From NCBI RefSeq assembly GCF_000165425.1, contig NW_001799620.1, forward strand, positions 259,202 through 323,201: DNA of 64,000 nt, written 5' to 3'. A program made the position numbers and the translations under genes. This document shows, one piece after another, positions 27,051 through 42,498 of this stretch. Positions within the stretch are counted from its first letter, which is position 1. The number at the start of each line of letters is the position of its first letter. Origin of the DNA: Paramecium tetraurelia (taxonomy: Eukaryota > Ciliophora > Oligohymenophorea > Peniculida > Parameciidae). Below the pieces are notes generated by a model that was not told the DNA's origin, did not search any database, and was given only the letters and a program-made list of their open reading frames with translations.

Positions 27051-27151
27051 TTGACACCAATTTAAACATATCATAAAGACATAAAATAATAGCATTCTTA
27101 TTAATATACATATTAAATTGCTATAAGATAAATAATATATTTTATATCTAT

Positions 27152-29709
27152 TCATTATCCACCCATCGTCAAAGAGTCTAACAATGCTTGTTTCTCTGCA
27201 ATTATTAATTTCAATTATGCTATTTCCTTAGCATAATTCTTTGCATTATAAGTCATTTCATCTTGCAAAGCCTCTATTCTAGCATTGGCTTTATGCAATT
27301 TGACTTCCAATTCCATTTTATCTTATTCCCAATCAGCTCCACTATTACTTACAGGTCTCTTATTTCTCAACTCTTCCTTCATATTGGCAACAATTTTCTC
27401 TAACCTCTAACATTCTTATTTATAACGTTCTAACTCTCCAATGTCCTCTCCATATACAATACCTTTTAATTATTTCTGTAAGTTGAGATTTTCGCTCTTG
27501 AGTTATTCAACCTCTAATTGTGCTTATCTTGCTTTTTAAGCATCTTTTAGTGAAGTTTCCATTAATTTTTCTAATTTTGATATCACAGTTTCTTATTTCT
27601 TTACAGCCTCTTTATAAACACCAACCTTTTAGATTTCTTATTGCATGACCAACATTTTCTTGGCATTCTCTTAATGAACTCTTTATAAAGACTCCAATTC
27701 TACTTCAAGTTGTCTTGCTGAAGCAATGTCTTTTTAAGCAGTTTTCAAAGCTTTTTCAAATTCTTCATTTCTTACTCTTTCATTTCGATAAGCTTGAGCA
27801 ACTTTAATTATCTTTTGTCTTAATTCTTCCATAGACATAACAGCAATCTCCTTGGTTATAATAGATTAGATTTCAAGAGACTCCTCATGGGCTAAACGCT
27901 TTCGTAGAATAGAATTTTCACTCTATAATAATTTAACTTGTCTTCTTAAATCGACAATTTCAGTTCCTGTAATTTTAAGACTCTCTGTTTTATCATCTAC
28001 TTCCTTCATTAATCTATGAATCATTTCTTATTTTTGCGAAAGTTCCTTTGACAAGATATCCCACTTTGATCTATCTGCTCCTGAAACATTTTCAGCCAAA
28101 GCTTTCATATCTGGTGTTCTGGGTACTAATCGTGTAGATTTCTTTGATGATGAGACCCTACTTATTGCAGGATTGTCTCCAGCTTCCATACAAGTCAATT
28201 CTACTTGACATCTACTATTCATGAATAACGGCCTTTGTTTGGATTCATCAGACCAAGTGATCGGGAAAAATGCTTGCTTCTTCTCCTTGGAATAATATAA
28301 CTTTCGGAGCCAATCATCAATTATTTCTGAATATCCGACTATTCCATTTGGCATTGAATGCATAGATTAGATAGTGTCATCTCTAGTGGCTAAATAGAAT
28401 GCAATTCCACTCTATTAAGATCAACATAAAGAATACTTCCAAATTAAGATTTGGGCAGTGTAAAGACTGCTACTGCATTATACACTTTATCAGCCTTATG
28501 TGGTGGAATCTTCATTATCGAAGATATAAACACATCGGATTGAGCATTACTTAAGGCTTGAGCCAAAGTTGGGGCACCCTTCAAATCTATTACTGAATAC
28601 GGCACTTCTTTAATTTTGGTTTGGTTTAGAGTCATAATCAAGTTAGTCCTACTTGCATATGGCAATGGATCATAATGAACCATCTTTACGATGATGTCGA
28701 TTAATTCATCTAAGAACTTCTGTTTATCAGCCATTTCCAAAGTGATTGACATATACAATCTAGGTCTAGCCTCATATTCTGCATATTTAAATTGTAATTC
28801 AAAGTTCATTGGTTAGAAGGGTCTCATTTACGAGATTGGAAAATAAACACTCTCGATTTCTCTCTATCCAATATCATCCACCAAACTAAGATATAAATAC
28901 CCATCCAGAGTTGTCACTGTTTATGGATTTGGGATCAAAAATTGCTAGTTCCAAATCGGATGTCTATTTTAATCTCTTATTTTTGTTAAATGCATATGAT
29001 GTTCAGATGGAGGTTGATTATCATATTATGACCAGCCCAATTTCACAAAGCCCCTAGGTAGTCCAGACTGAGAATCACGATGTAAAGGCATATCCATACA
29101 AGCCCTAATATCTACTCTTAATCTCCATGTAAAACTCATGAATGGATCTGATGCTGGGAGAGGTTGGAATATCTCATCTGATTCTAATGGTTTCTCATCA
29201 TTTATTGGGATTATTTGTTCTCCTACTAATTTAAGATTTACAATGAATCTTCCCACTGTCACTTACTTATCATTTCGACGAACAAATTTCAAGTGTTATC
29301 TCACCCCTGTTCCACTTATGTCTGTCAATGGACCTGTGAAATCACCCAACTTCAATATACACTCCCCTAATAACCTTGCTTAACCCTAATTGTCTAGTTC
29401 AGGTCCACGTCCTTATTCACGATCGGTTACAACATATGCTTCGAACTTTCATGCATAAAATAGTATTTTTACGTGCAAGTAATCGTTAATGTCCAATTTA
29501 AAATTCGAAAGTGGTATTATAAAAGTACTCGCTGCAAATACTGGTGCTGCTACTTAGGCACTCACGTCGGTTCTTTTCTATTATAAAATCTTTTTTCATT
29601 CTACCTTCTCCCCATCTACATTTAATTATACAGTAATGAAGTAATGATAATCCTTTGCAAACTCTACGTTATGCAAACTGACACAAAGTGATGAACGCTG
29701 TTAATCCAT
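27152..29709 (-). CDS. C2-domain and coiled-coil protein
   Basis: About 820 residues. The N-terminal half shows C2-like strands (SLHNVEFAKDYHYFITVQL, later VDIRACMDMPLHRD and YLYLSLVDDIGQREIESVYF). A middle part (MADKQKFLDELIDIIVKMV) follows, and the last 350 residues are a long coiled coil rich in Glu/Lys/Leu ending LLDSLTMGGQ. N-terminal C2 units plus a C-terminal coiled coil recall basal-body proteins such as CEP120, but I cannot establish that. Introns of 27 nt (GTAGAA...TAG) and 27 nt (ending AAG, near 29468) are needed near the start; one more is implied. Confidence 0.65.
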
Positions 29710-30363
29710 TATTTTAAATATGACAGATAATATTTAGTATAAAAATTATACTTAATTAATGTATTCTTTGATTTTCTTCACTTCTTCCCAACAATCATTA
29801 AATGTAGGAATTATTTCATTATTAAGATAAGCATATAAACAATATATCCTTAAAATTTTTCATCATCCAAATTTTAGTTTATCTTGTGAATACTGAATTA
29901 TTTATTATTATTTCCATTTTTAATTCAAAAGAACTACAAATTATGTTTAGAATTTATAGCAATATAGTTCAAATTTTGGGAGGAATTGACTATTCTCTAT
30001 GGATTATGTAATATGATTACTTAAATTTAGACTGGTTCAATATAACAAAATTGATATTAGTAGAGATCAACTCCTCTTCTGAATTCGACTTTTTTTAAAT
30101 AAGAAATATATTGTAAGCAATTAAAATAAAATATGTTTGTGTATAAGTTTGTTGATACAGATACAAAAATTTAAAAGTGCCTAAAAGATTAGTTATATGA
30201 GTTTGCTAGCATATTTTATTTATGCTTGGATTTCTTTATCATAATGTTCATTTCATTCAATTTCTTGATATCAGTAAAAAAATTAAATGTTGAAACAATA
30301 CCCATGAATTTACTTGATATATAAATTAAATAATTCATAAACCAATGTATATTTATTTAATTA
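29710..30363. other. AT-rich intergenic stretch, possible 70-codon ORF
   Basis: A 654-nt gap between divergent genes. It contains a ciliate-code ATG-TGA frame on the + strand at 29943-30155 (MFRIYSNIVQILGGIDYSL ... CVQVC) with no recognised motif, which may be chance. No tRNA, repeat or strong hairpin was seen. It presumably contains the promoters of both neighbours. Confidence 0.3.
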
Positions 30364-31900
<1,537 letters not shown>

Positions 31901-32058
31901 GTCATTAATCAACTTATTATGGTTAGTGATAAATAATATTTATATTTCAAATTTATATCAATCCTGTGATCTCAATAAGATTCAATACTGCGTTTCTGTT
32001 TTAGTTGAAATGAAGAATTGTGGAGTAAAAATGATGGTAAATGTATTATGATACTAAA

Positions 32059-32401
32059 TCAATTTTTTCTTCTTTGTAAAAAAAGTGCGTTTTAGGTTCC
32101 CATCTAAATATCAGGTATGTCACTTAAATCATCCTTTGTTATTAATGCATGCTATAATTCAAACTCAGTCATGACCTCATTAGAAATCTAACTTAAGTCA
32201 AAAGCTTACGCTGTCTTGAATAAGTTCTTAGACTACCCACTATTGATCTTTTGTTTCAATTGATTATGCTTTAACATTGATTGAAGATTGATAACCTTCT
32301 TATGTAAACAAAATATCATTTGGATCTAGAATTTCTGATTATTCTGTTGTTGTTAATGCTAAAGTAAGACCTAATATTAAAATCAATTGCAAATATTTCA
32401 T
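32059..32401 (-). CDS. Small secreted protein
   Basis: 106 codons after a 22-nt intron (GTAAGC...TAG). A clear signal peptide (MKYLQLILILGLTLALTTT) is followed by a short acidic/Gln-rich mature region with no cysteines and a basic end (LQRRKN). No family is recognised. Its start codon is only 15 nt from the divergent start codon of the next gene. Confidence 0.6.
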
Positions 32402-32416
32402 GAAAATTAATTATTT

Positions 32417-32857
32417 ATGTCTGAATTCAAACATAATGTAGAAGACGTAATGAAAAAATTAGAATTGCAAATAAAAGAAAATAGGAGAAGAACTAGAACA
32501 CTGAGTCTTGCCAAATAAAATGGCTTCAACAATTTATGTAGATAACGATTGAATACAATGCATCAAATATAGGATCATTTCTTGTTGAATAGCATATATG
32601 CTCAGCCCTAATAAGAAATTTAATAGAGAAAGAAGATAGTGAATCAGAGATTGCAAAATTAACAAAGAAAATATTACTAACAATTATTTTATGATAAAAT
32701 TTTACACAACAATTAGAAACCTGAAGTGTAGCCTCTTACATCGTGTATAACCTTATAGTAATTAAATTAAAACTCTATACCCTTACCAATAGTGTTCAAA
32801 TAAAAGAAGGAAATTAAGAAATTAATAAAACCTAACTCGAAATTTAATCTAAATTGA
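32417..32857 (+). CDS. Small basic Gln-rich protein
   Basis: 146 codons in one frame (MSEFKHNVEDVMKKLELQI ... PNSKFNLN). Highly charged, rich in Gln, Asn, Lys and Arg (NRRRTRTLSLAK), with no hydrophobic helix. It could be nucleic-acid or microtubule associated, but there is no motif to show it. Head-to-head with the small secreted protein gene. Confidence 0.5.
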
Positions 32858-32899
32858 CTAATCAATTGTTCTTTCTAATTTATTATTCACATTATAATT

Positions 32900-33218
32900 T
32901 CAGAATAGTTCTTCAAGTTTTTGTTCTAAAAATCTGATAATTAAAATAGGTTGAAGCTTCATTCTACTCTGATGCTTAACTTCCTCATTTAAACTTTCGC
33001 AATTATCACTCAAATTTAATGTTATTAATGTTAAATGAGAAGGTGTTGCCAAAAATCTATTAAATTTTCAATTGATACCTCTTTTTCCTGATTTTAGGAG
33101 GAGCATTATACTAAGTATGTTAATTTTCAAACAACAGGTCCAACATATCCAGCCTCCTAAAGTTTGGAAAAATAATTTATGTATTTACAATTTCAATATC
33201 ATATTAATATTAGTTCAT
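32900..33218 (-). CDS. Very small unknown protein (98 residues)
   Basis: An exact model: ATG 33218, a 22-nt intron (GTATCA...TAG), TGA at 32900-32902; the remaining 297 nt are 99 codons. The N-terminus is hydrophilic (MNQYQYDIEIVNTQ); the centre has PPKIRKKRFLATPSHLTLI, and the C-terminus is helical (RFLEQKLEELF). No family is recognised. Confidence 0.5.
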
Positions 33219-33299
33219 ATTCATAAAATAAGAAAATTCAGATCTTATTCTTTGTCTAATTACACCCACACAATAAAATATTATAGATGAATATTTAAA

Positions 33300-33545
33300 A
33301 TGCATCTTGAGATAAATTATGTTTATTTCTTCCTATTAAATAGAGCCATTCAATTTCCAGAAGAAAAACAATTTATCAAGTTGGTTAATAAACTCTCTAT
33401 ATTCATGATGTCTGTGAATCAAATATCTAATCAAAATGAGGATCATCGAAATTGGATTAGTTCATAAAATATTACCAGTAATCAAATATTTTAGAGATCA
33501 TCAACTCAAGGTCTACTACTATAATCAATATAATCATCAGTTTGA
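33300..33545 (+). CDS. Very small unknown protein (81 residues)
   Basis: ATG 33300 (MHLEINYVYFFLLNRAIQF) to TGA 33545 in one ciliate-code frame, with an in-frame TGA just upstream, so the start is fixed if the gene is real. Polar, Asn/Gln/Ser-rich C-terminus. Its 3' end overlaps the candidate gene on the other strand by 9 nt, which weakens one of the two. Confidence 0.4.
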
Positions 33546-33686
33546 AATAAAGAACAATGCAATAAATAATGACTTTGTAGTTAAATGGACCTTTAAAGTA
33601 ATTTAGTTATTTTCTACATCCTATCCTTAATTTTCTATGTTTTGATCTAATTATTGCTTGCTTGGTTCTTGGGTTCTAAAAAGCAT
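33537..33686 (-). CDS. Possible tiny gene (49 residues)
   Basis: ATG 33686 (MLFRTQEPSKQQLDQNIEN) to TGA 33537 with a short hydrophobic end (LFIALFFISN). The Gln-code use looks natural, but the length is near the chance level. It overlaps the 3' end of the + strand gene. No motif. Confidence 0.25.
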
Positions 33687-33777
33687 ATTTATAGAACTAG
33701 AATCAAAGCAGAGATAATAGTAAATAACAATTTTTATTTAAAATGATGAATTTATTTTATTCTTTAGAGTGAAAAAT

Positions 33778-33785
33778 AAAAAAAA
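33778..33785 (-). terminator. Pol III terminator of tRNA-His
   Basis: A run of eight A on the + strand (T on the transcribed - strand) immediately downstream of the tRNA 3' end, as expected for RNA polymerase III termination. Confidence 0.75.
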
Positions 33786-33786
33786 G

Positions 33787-33858
33787 TGCCACCTCCAGGA
33801 ATTGAACCTGGGCTTTAGCGGCCACAACGCTAAGTACTAACCACTATACGAAGATGGC
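33787..33858 (-). tRNA. tRNA-His (anticodon GTG)
   Basis: 72 nt on the - strand beginning GCCATCTTCGTATAGTGG. The acceptor stem pairs 7 of 7 (one G-U). The D arm holds the A box (TAGTGGTTAGTAC). The anticodon stem TAGCG/CGCTA closes loop TTGTGGC, giving anticodon GTG. The T arm carries the B box GGTTCAATTCC. Discriminator A, no intron, no encoded CCA. An oligo-T terminator follows. 33859-34059 is plain AT-rich spacer. Confidence 0.96.
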
Positions 33859-34059
33859 ATTACAATAACTTTAGTTACAAAATTGTTTGTATACTGCTAA
33901 CATTCCTTTATAATACTAAAGTTTATAAAATAGTTTTAATTTTAACATCAATAATAAATTAATAATTAATATTTAAGAATAATTACCATATACAAAATTA
34001 GGAAATAATTTAGATAAAAAAGTTACTATTAATATTTGTTGAATGAAATATTTTGAAAT

Positions 34060-35436
34060 TCACTATTTATTTTGTTCAATCCAATCTTAATATAAAGCAA
34101 GTTGGCCTAATTTAATTGTTTGTGAATCCATTTGTTTTTCTAATGACATTAAGTGATTCTAATTGTTTTAGATATCATTTAAATTCCATATCATTTCTTA
34201 AATGTTCTTCTCTAATTAAGCCTTTATTTAGAATAGCATTAATACTTTTTACTGATCTAAACTCTTTTCCTACCCTAAAAGTTCAGCTAAGCATCTCTTT
34301 TCAGTGATTAAATCTAAATTTTCAATTGTACCATCATCATTAATTTCAAACCATTATTTCTTTTGCTTATCTTTGTATTCACAAAATAATCCTTTTTGAA
34401 CTCCTTCAAAATACATTAATTCAGCTATTTATTCACTAAATATCTTATTTACTATATTTTTGTTTATGCTGAGATTAATTTATCTAATTTTATTCTGGCT
34501 AAATCAATAGACCTAGACCATTTTTAACATCGCGATCAAACTCACCAAAATATTCATAATTTTCTTCTTTCAAATGCCCAAATCCATGTTTCATTCCTTC
34601 ATAGAAATATCCGCTATACACAATATTATCAGGATATTGGATTTGACATAAATCAGATAGATTGTCTTATTTCCAATTCCCTTTAATGACTGTTCCATCA
34701 GAATAATGACATTCTCCTAATCCATCTCTTAAACCATCTTTAAATTATCCCACATATTTATAGAGTTATCTATTAGAATATAAGTATTAGTAACGTTTAA
34801 AGAATGCCATATTTCAATTTCCTTTCATCCCAGATCCCTTAATAAGTTGAATTGTCTTTGGTTTTAAGGATCCCTCTTCCCTTAATTTCATTTTTTTGGA
34901 CCTCTCCCCAATAAGAGTAATCTTAATTAAAAATAGCATATCCATTGCCAGCAGCTTAACCGTCTCGATATGTTCCAAAAAACTTGTAGACTTCTTCTTA
35001 TTCTTACTATCCTGATCTTAATTCAAAAAACATACCCTTCTACATTGGCTTCCTTCTGATAGATAAGACGCCATCCCCTTCTCTATTGGAACCACGCAAT
35101 CTCCCATAATATTCTCCATCGACTATATCATGTCTTTCATAAGAAGTAGGATCTAAGTCAGGGAATTCATTAGTACTAGATAGTATTAATAACAAAGAAC
35201 ATCTCTTAAGATATATAGATCCTTAGTCCTTTTATCTGATCTATGTTGGCACTCTTGATTTAACTTGGTTTTGGTTTAGGCTATATTGGAGGTACTGCAT
35301 GATGCTTAAATTGAATAACAATCAGTAATACTAAGGATTCATTTATTTTAGATTTCTCAACCGATTAATGCAAAGATTGGTTGTTTGGATTTATTGAGTA
35401 CAATTCAACATAATCTGAAGCATAGACTTACCCCAT
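34060..35436 (-). CDS. MORN-repeat protein
   Basis: 432 codons after introns of 25, 25 and 28 nt. MORN units are visible as GEYYGRLRGSNREGDGV, KFFGTYRDGQAAGNGYA, YWGEVQKNEIKGRGIL, YVGQFKDGLRDGLGECHY, YSGYFYEGMKHGFGHL and YFGEFDRDVKNGLGLL. The C-terminal 120 residues are helical (KVLMLFQIKAQLEKNI). MORN repeats in known proteins mediate membrane or cytoskeletal attachment, often in axonemes and cortex. The N-terminus begins MGQVYASD. No kinase or SET domain is attached. Confidence 0.85.
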
Positions 35437-35542
35437 TAAAATTAAATAATTTATACGAATATTTAAAAAGTAAAACCTATTTTGTATTTAATAAGTTATT
35501 ATTTAAGAAACCATAATTTTTAGAATTTGTAACACACATGAA

Positions 35543-35827
35543 ATGGAATACTATTTTGCAACCAATTCAAAATTATTAATAAAAATACCCTCTGATTTAT
35601 TACAAAAGAAGCAATCATGTAAAAGTAGGAATTTGATTTTGTTCGGATTTAAAAATAATCAATCTGAAGGTACCAGAAGAATGAAATTAGGAATAGAAAA
35701 TAGAATTATAATGAAATCCTAAAAATTGGCAATAATTGACTGTGATTTAAAAAAATAGTAAATTCTTCTCAGGCCAGATCGACAACACAATTCTAAATAT
35801 ATCATGCAAATTTAATAATTAGATTGA
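35543..35827 (+). CDS. Small unknown protein (94 residues)
   Basis: One ciliate-code frame from ATG 35543 (MEYYFATNSKLLIKIPSDL) to TGA 35827. Mixed beta/basic composition with LILFGFKNN and LAIIDCDLKK, giving the look of a folded small protein. No family is recognised. It lies 16 nt upstream of the cysteine-rich gene on the same strand. Confidence 0.5.
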
Positions 35828-35843
35828 TATAAATTTTTTATTT

Positions 35844-38745
35844 ATGAATATTTCAACACTTATCTACCTAGTCTTAATATTTTCTTTTTAAGTATAGGCC
35901 TCTCATCTTTGTGCAGAAGAAACAGATCAAACATCAGATTGCAAAAAGTGTATAGCGAATTCGAAATTAGATCAAGGGACGTGTAAGTGTTTGGATGGTT
36001 ATATTTCAGACAATAAAGTGAATAAATGCTATTGTACTCAAATCAATTATAATTAACTAGCTTGCTTGCCTAATTGCAAAAGGTGTAAGCCATTTCAATT
36101 AAATTAATGCGAAGAATGTTTTGGTGATAATGCTGACCCTCAAAATTAATGCGCTTGTAAAAAGGGGTATATCTATTCATCGCAAATGGAAACCTGCATT
36201 AATAGTATAAATAAATATCATTTTAGAGAATAATGATTTAAATCTGGAACATCTAAAATATTAGATTGAATCAAAAGAGTTTGAGAGTCTCAAATTTGAT
36301 TTCTGCTTACCTGTTGAAGAGTATGCTGAAACAAGTCACCTTTATAAGTTAAAAGTAAATAATGCTACTGCCTCATTATAATTGAACTTTACAGAATTGA
36401 ACAACTAAAGTTCTATTGCTTATATACAAACAAAGGAAAAGGTGATATTCGAAAAAATCCTTCTATAGAAGATTAAATCTAGGCCTATGTTAAGGGATTT
36501 TAACGAGACAATTTTTGAGATAAATTATATTTAAGGATTAAGTCAAACTAAAGACAATAATGAAAAATAGAATTTAATTCTGATGATCGAAATCAAGAAC
36601 GTCATTTCAAATAGTTATTATTTCTTATTGATGAAGTGCGGTTTATAAGGGAGTTTAGAAGAATAAAAAATATAAGAAAGTCACGTCAATTAAGTAGTTG
36701 ATAAATACTTTAATCTATTCTATTAATGTCCTTCTAATTGCAAGACATGTACTTTTTAAACCACTGAAAAATGGTCTAAAGTGTAATGCAAATAATGCGT
36801 TAGTGGGATGAAATTAGATAATGGTAAATGCTTTTATGAGAATTAACCAATCAAAATTAGAGAAGTAAGATTAATTTCAGGTTCAGAAGAAAATACAGAA
36901 TGCGATATTTAAACTTATTTAAATAAAGATGGATATTGTGAATTATGTGATATACAGAATTGTGAAGAATGCGAAAATCAATAAAGTTGTAAAAAATGTA
37001 ATGAGAACTTTGAGTTAAAGGATGGAAAATGTTAATGTAAACAGGACAAAAATGAATAATGTTATAATAATATAAATAAACTCTGTGCTTATTAGAATGG
37101 AAATGAATGTTTGTAATGTAATTATGGCTATTATTTACATTAAAATGAATGTCTGAAAATGTTATCAAATGAATAATTGCTTTGTATAAAATAGGATTAA
37201 TGCTATAATTGTTTGAACATGGAATAAGTGATTTAGAAATCCAAATTTGAATCTAACAAAGAGATTTGTGAATGTGAAAATGGATATTTTTTGAATTATA
37301 GATTATTACAATGCAATCAATGTGATTCTAGTTGTAAAACTTGTGTAGATAGGTAAATCAAATGCACAAGTTGCAAAGACGGATTTTATTTATAAGATAA
37401 TAAATGCAAGAAGTGTCCTTCGACTTGTCTCAGATGTGATTCTAATGATAAATGTATAAATTGTATTGATGGCTATTATTTACATCAATTTCAATGTAAA
37501 AAGTGTGAATTTTTGAATTAAGATAAGAATGTTTGTGCAAAATGTTAGAATGATAAAATCTGTACTGAGGCAATTGAAGGATATTATGTTGATAGTAGTT
37601 CGAACAGAGTTAATAAATGTGAAATCGAAAATTGTAAAGTGTGTAAAGACAAATAGATTTGTGAAAGATGTGATCCAAATTATTTTGTGGAAAAAGGATC
37701 TTGTGTACAATGCCATGAAGGTTGCGTTAGTTGTGATCGAAATAATGAATTAAATCAGATCAAATGTTTTAATTGTTCTCCAAATTATACACTTAGTGAT
37801 GAAGATGGAAATTGTAAGAAATGTCCATCAAATTGTAAGTAATGTGCAACTCCAAATACTTGTAATGAATGCAAAGAAGGATTTAAATTATCTCTAGAGA
37901 CATAGTTGTGTGGATGTGAAAATGCAAATGAATATTTTAAGAACAATAAGTGTTAAATCTGTGTTCACAATTGCGAAGTGTGTGAAACAAAAGATAAGTG
38001 CAAGAGGTGTTCAACCTCCTATGTTGCAAATAGTAAGGGTCTATGTGAGAAAAAATAATGTAAAATTAAAAAATGTGAGATATGTTAATCTGATGATTCA
38101 TGTGATCAATGCGAAGATTCCATCTATTATCCAGAAGAAAAAAAATGTACTTGTAAGGGTAATTGCGAAACATGCACTTTGTTAGATTCAAAATAATAAT
38201 GTACGAAGTGTAAATCAAAATATTATTTAAAGTAAAATGAATGTGTAGAATCTCATTGTGAAGATGAAGCCAAGGATGGGAAATGCAAAAAGTGTAAAAT
38301 GGGATATTTTATCAATTCAAATGGTCAATGCGAATAATGTGAACCTAAGAATTGCAAGGAATGCACTAATAATGTTTGCGATGTATGTCAGTAAGGTTTT
38401 TACCTTCTGGATCAAGTATGCAAAAAATGTTCAGACCCATAATGTTTGGTTTGCGAATATGATTAAAATGAAGAGTAAGATCAATGTAAAACTTGCATGC
38501 TTGGTTATTCTTCTAAGGAAACGAAATGTTATAAAGAAAACAATATGTTCCCATTACTTGCTCTAGTTTTCATAATTGCTGTAATTTATGGGGCCTTTTA
38601 CTTCAAAGAATAAATCTTATCGCTTTGCTCAAATTAAAATTAAGGATTCGTAAATAGTTCTGATTAAGATGTTGAACTTACAAATAAGTCAAAAACACAG
38701 ACAAAATAAAACAGAGATGATGATTTTAATATATTAGAGGATTGA
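35844..38745 (+). CDS. Large cysteine-rich (furin-like/EGF-like) type I membrane protein
   Basis: 959 codons after one 22-nt intron (GTATAA...TAG, near 36208). Signal peptide MNISTLIYLVLIFSFQVQA; then dozens of CxxC units with the growth-factor-receptor cysteine-rich pattern (CDSSCKTCVDRQIKCTSC, CPSTCLRC, CHEGCVSC, CPSNCKQC). A membrane helix (MFPLLALVFIIAVIYGAFYF) and an acidic tail ending FNILED follow. A non-repeat region with LNFTELNNQ separates two cysteine blocks. Ciliates have large families of such surface proteins; a transmembrane helix rather than a GPI signal argues against a classical surface antigen. Ligand and role are unknown. Confidence 0.88.
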
Positions 38746-38907
38746 TTTATAAAAACAAATATAAACTTTAATCGTGTTCTTTATATTAAAAATTTAAAAG
38801 TAAAAATCTACTGATTTCTGATATTCAATTTTGAGAATTAAAAAATGAATGGAAACAAATCTTGATTTTAGATCATGTTTATATTATATAAATTTCCATA
38901 TTTTTAA

Positions 38908-39661
38908 TCAACAACAAGTTCCAGAATTATTATTATTTTTTTTTTTCACTTGGTGATCTGCTGCTTTCAAGACCGAAGCATTAGAAGTTTGGCCTTTATT
39001 CTTGCTATACTAGGCTTTTGTTTGTTCAAATTCGTCGTCATCTTGGGTCTCACTGATATCTCTCAATATTTCTATTATATTAGGAAATCAGACCTTCAGC
39101 TATTTATTTAAATGCGAATTCTATATTATGTCCAGTTTGGGCTGAAGTTTCTAGGAATCCCATCTTTTTAGATTAAGCATACTTGATGGCTTCCTCTTTG
39201 CTCACCTATCTTTGGGCTTCTAAGTCGTTCTAGGATTGTTGTATTACAGTGTTACCTTGTTTCCGATCAGCATCAGAACTAGGTTTTATTAATCAGAATA
39301 ATCTCTGATTTCTTGCAACCATCTGTCCACTTCCAAGAATGAATTTTTTTTAGTGATGTCGTAGACTAGAAAAGCACCAACTGCTCCTTTGTAATAGGCT
39401 TTTGCAATGGCCCTATATTTCTCTTGTCCTGCTGTATCCCAAACTTGGACTCTAATTTTTTTGTTATCAATTTCTAAGACTTTTGCACTAAATTCTACAC
39501 CGATTGTGGTGTTAGACGATAGATTAAATTAGTCTTTAGTAAATCTGAGTAAAATCTACGATTTTCCCACAGCAGTGCTTCCTAAGATAAATGATGGGCT
39601 TACCAAGTAATATAATTTTGAATACGTGAGCGATGTCATTTACACTTTGGGATGAATCCAT
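38908..39661 (-). CDS. Rab GTPase, Rab11-like
   Basis: 227 codons after introns of 22, 26 and 22 nt. G motifs: GSTAVGKS (P-loop), TTIGVEF (switch I), WDTAGQEKYRAI (switch II), GNKNDLE and ETSA. The pattern AKAYYKGAVGAFLVYDI and ERWL-like VDRWLQEIRDYSD resembles Rab11/Rab25. The C-terminus ends SGTCC, a double-cysteine prenylation motif, so it should be membrane anchored and active. Rab11 is known for recycling-endosome and ciliary traffic. The start codon ATG 39661 lies 32 nt from the divergent kinase gene. Confidence 0.92.
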
Positions 39662-39693
39662 TCAATATAATTAATTATTATCACAAAATTATA

Positions 39694-41408
<1,715 letters not shown>

Positions 41409-41453
41409 GTTACCATTTTATGTGATCACAATTAATTTTTATAATAATGATAA

Positions 41454-41469
41454 CTCTCTCTCTCTCTCT
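41454..41469 (+). repeat. (CT)8 microsatellite
   Basis: Eight CT units just after the kinase stop codon, in a short convergent intergenic region. Confidence 0.9.
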
Positions 41470-41538
41470 GATAGTTTATTAAATTATACAATCCTTGTAA
41501 TATTTAAATTAAATCTATATTAATAAAGCAAGACTTTT

Positions 41539-42498
41539 TCATCCATTATGAGCACCTTGAGATTCTGGACTTAATGGCAAAAACATTAGTTTCTAAGAAG
41601 GTCCTTTGGCTAATAGTTGAAGTGTTTCTAGAAATCTAATCTGCATAGCCGCTTTGCTATCCAAAGCTTAGGCAGCCTCCTTCATCAACTTTGCACTCTC
41701 TACATCGGCCTGAGCAGATATAACTTTAGCTTAGGCGATTCTTTTGTTTTTAGCCGCAGCAGCTAAATCAGATTGCATTTAAGGTGTCAGAACCATATCC
41801 TTAATAAAGACTTCTTCAATGTAGATTCCCCATTATTCAGTTGATTTATCGAGATAGGCTTCTATCGAATCTTGGACCATTTCTCTGTGTTCTAATAAAT
41901 CCTGGAGCTAATGTTCCCCGCACACTTGTCTTAGGGCTGCATATGTCATGTCCTTAACAGATTAAGTCAATCTTGAAACTCTGTAGGTAGCTCTGACAGG
42001 ATCTGAATGAAAAAAAGAGAGAATTAAATTCAATTATATACCTATAATTCTAAAATACATGCAAGTATCAATGTTAACCTAAATGTTGTCTTTTGTCAAT
42101 ATAATTTATCTATCTAAATCTAATACTCTTGTTCTCAAATCCACTTGTATGACTGTATCCTTAATTCGGAATATGATATTACTGTGCATGGATTGATCTG
42201 ATTTAAGCCAGGTGGCAGACTCCTATTATATTTTCCGAACTTCTCCACTAAACCCAATGAGCTTTATTGAACTGCGAAGAATGGATTTTCACAGCAACAA
42301 AATACACATGGAAGCCATGCCTTGAAATTCTATATTAATATAGATACTCTCAAAAATCCTGAAAAACAACCAAAGCAATCTAAACAAGATTCATATGCAG
42401 TCAACTCCCTCCTCTGTGTTAGTTAGTCGTCATTAAAGTTCTACTATAAATTAGATAAATGAATCTACTCTTTAATTACTGAGTGGTTACTATTCCAT
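41539..42498 (-). CDS. Stomatin-like SPFH/Band 7 protein
   Basis: 290 codons after introns of 25, 23 (42160-42182, ending AAG) and 39 nt. SPFH signatures: SSLGLVEKFGKYNRSLPPGL, VIQVDLRTRVLDLDRQ, DPVRATYRVS and QWGIYIEEVFIKDM, then the alanine-rich coiled coil AQADVESAKLMKEAAQAL. The N-terminus has two cysteine clusters (CLDCFGCF and CVFCCCENPFF), likely palmitoylation sites beside the membrane hairpin (inference). Stomatins organise cholesterol-rich membrane domains and modulate channels. 42499-42801 upstream is AT-rich with no feature seen. Confidence 0.9.

Noticed and set aside
28028-28809. Standard-code ORFs on the - strand taken as separate genes
   Set aside because: They are parts of one C2/coiled-coil gene that continues through TAA/TAG codons read as Gln.
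37529-38566. Cys/Lys-rich standard-code ORFs on the + strand
   Set aside because: Out-of-frame shadows of the cysteine-rich membrane protein.
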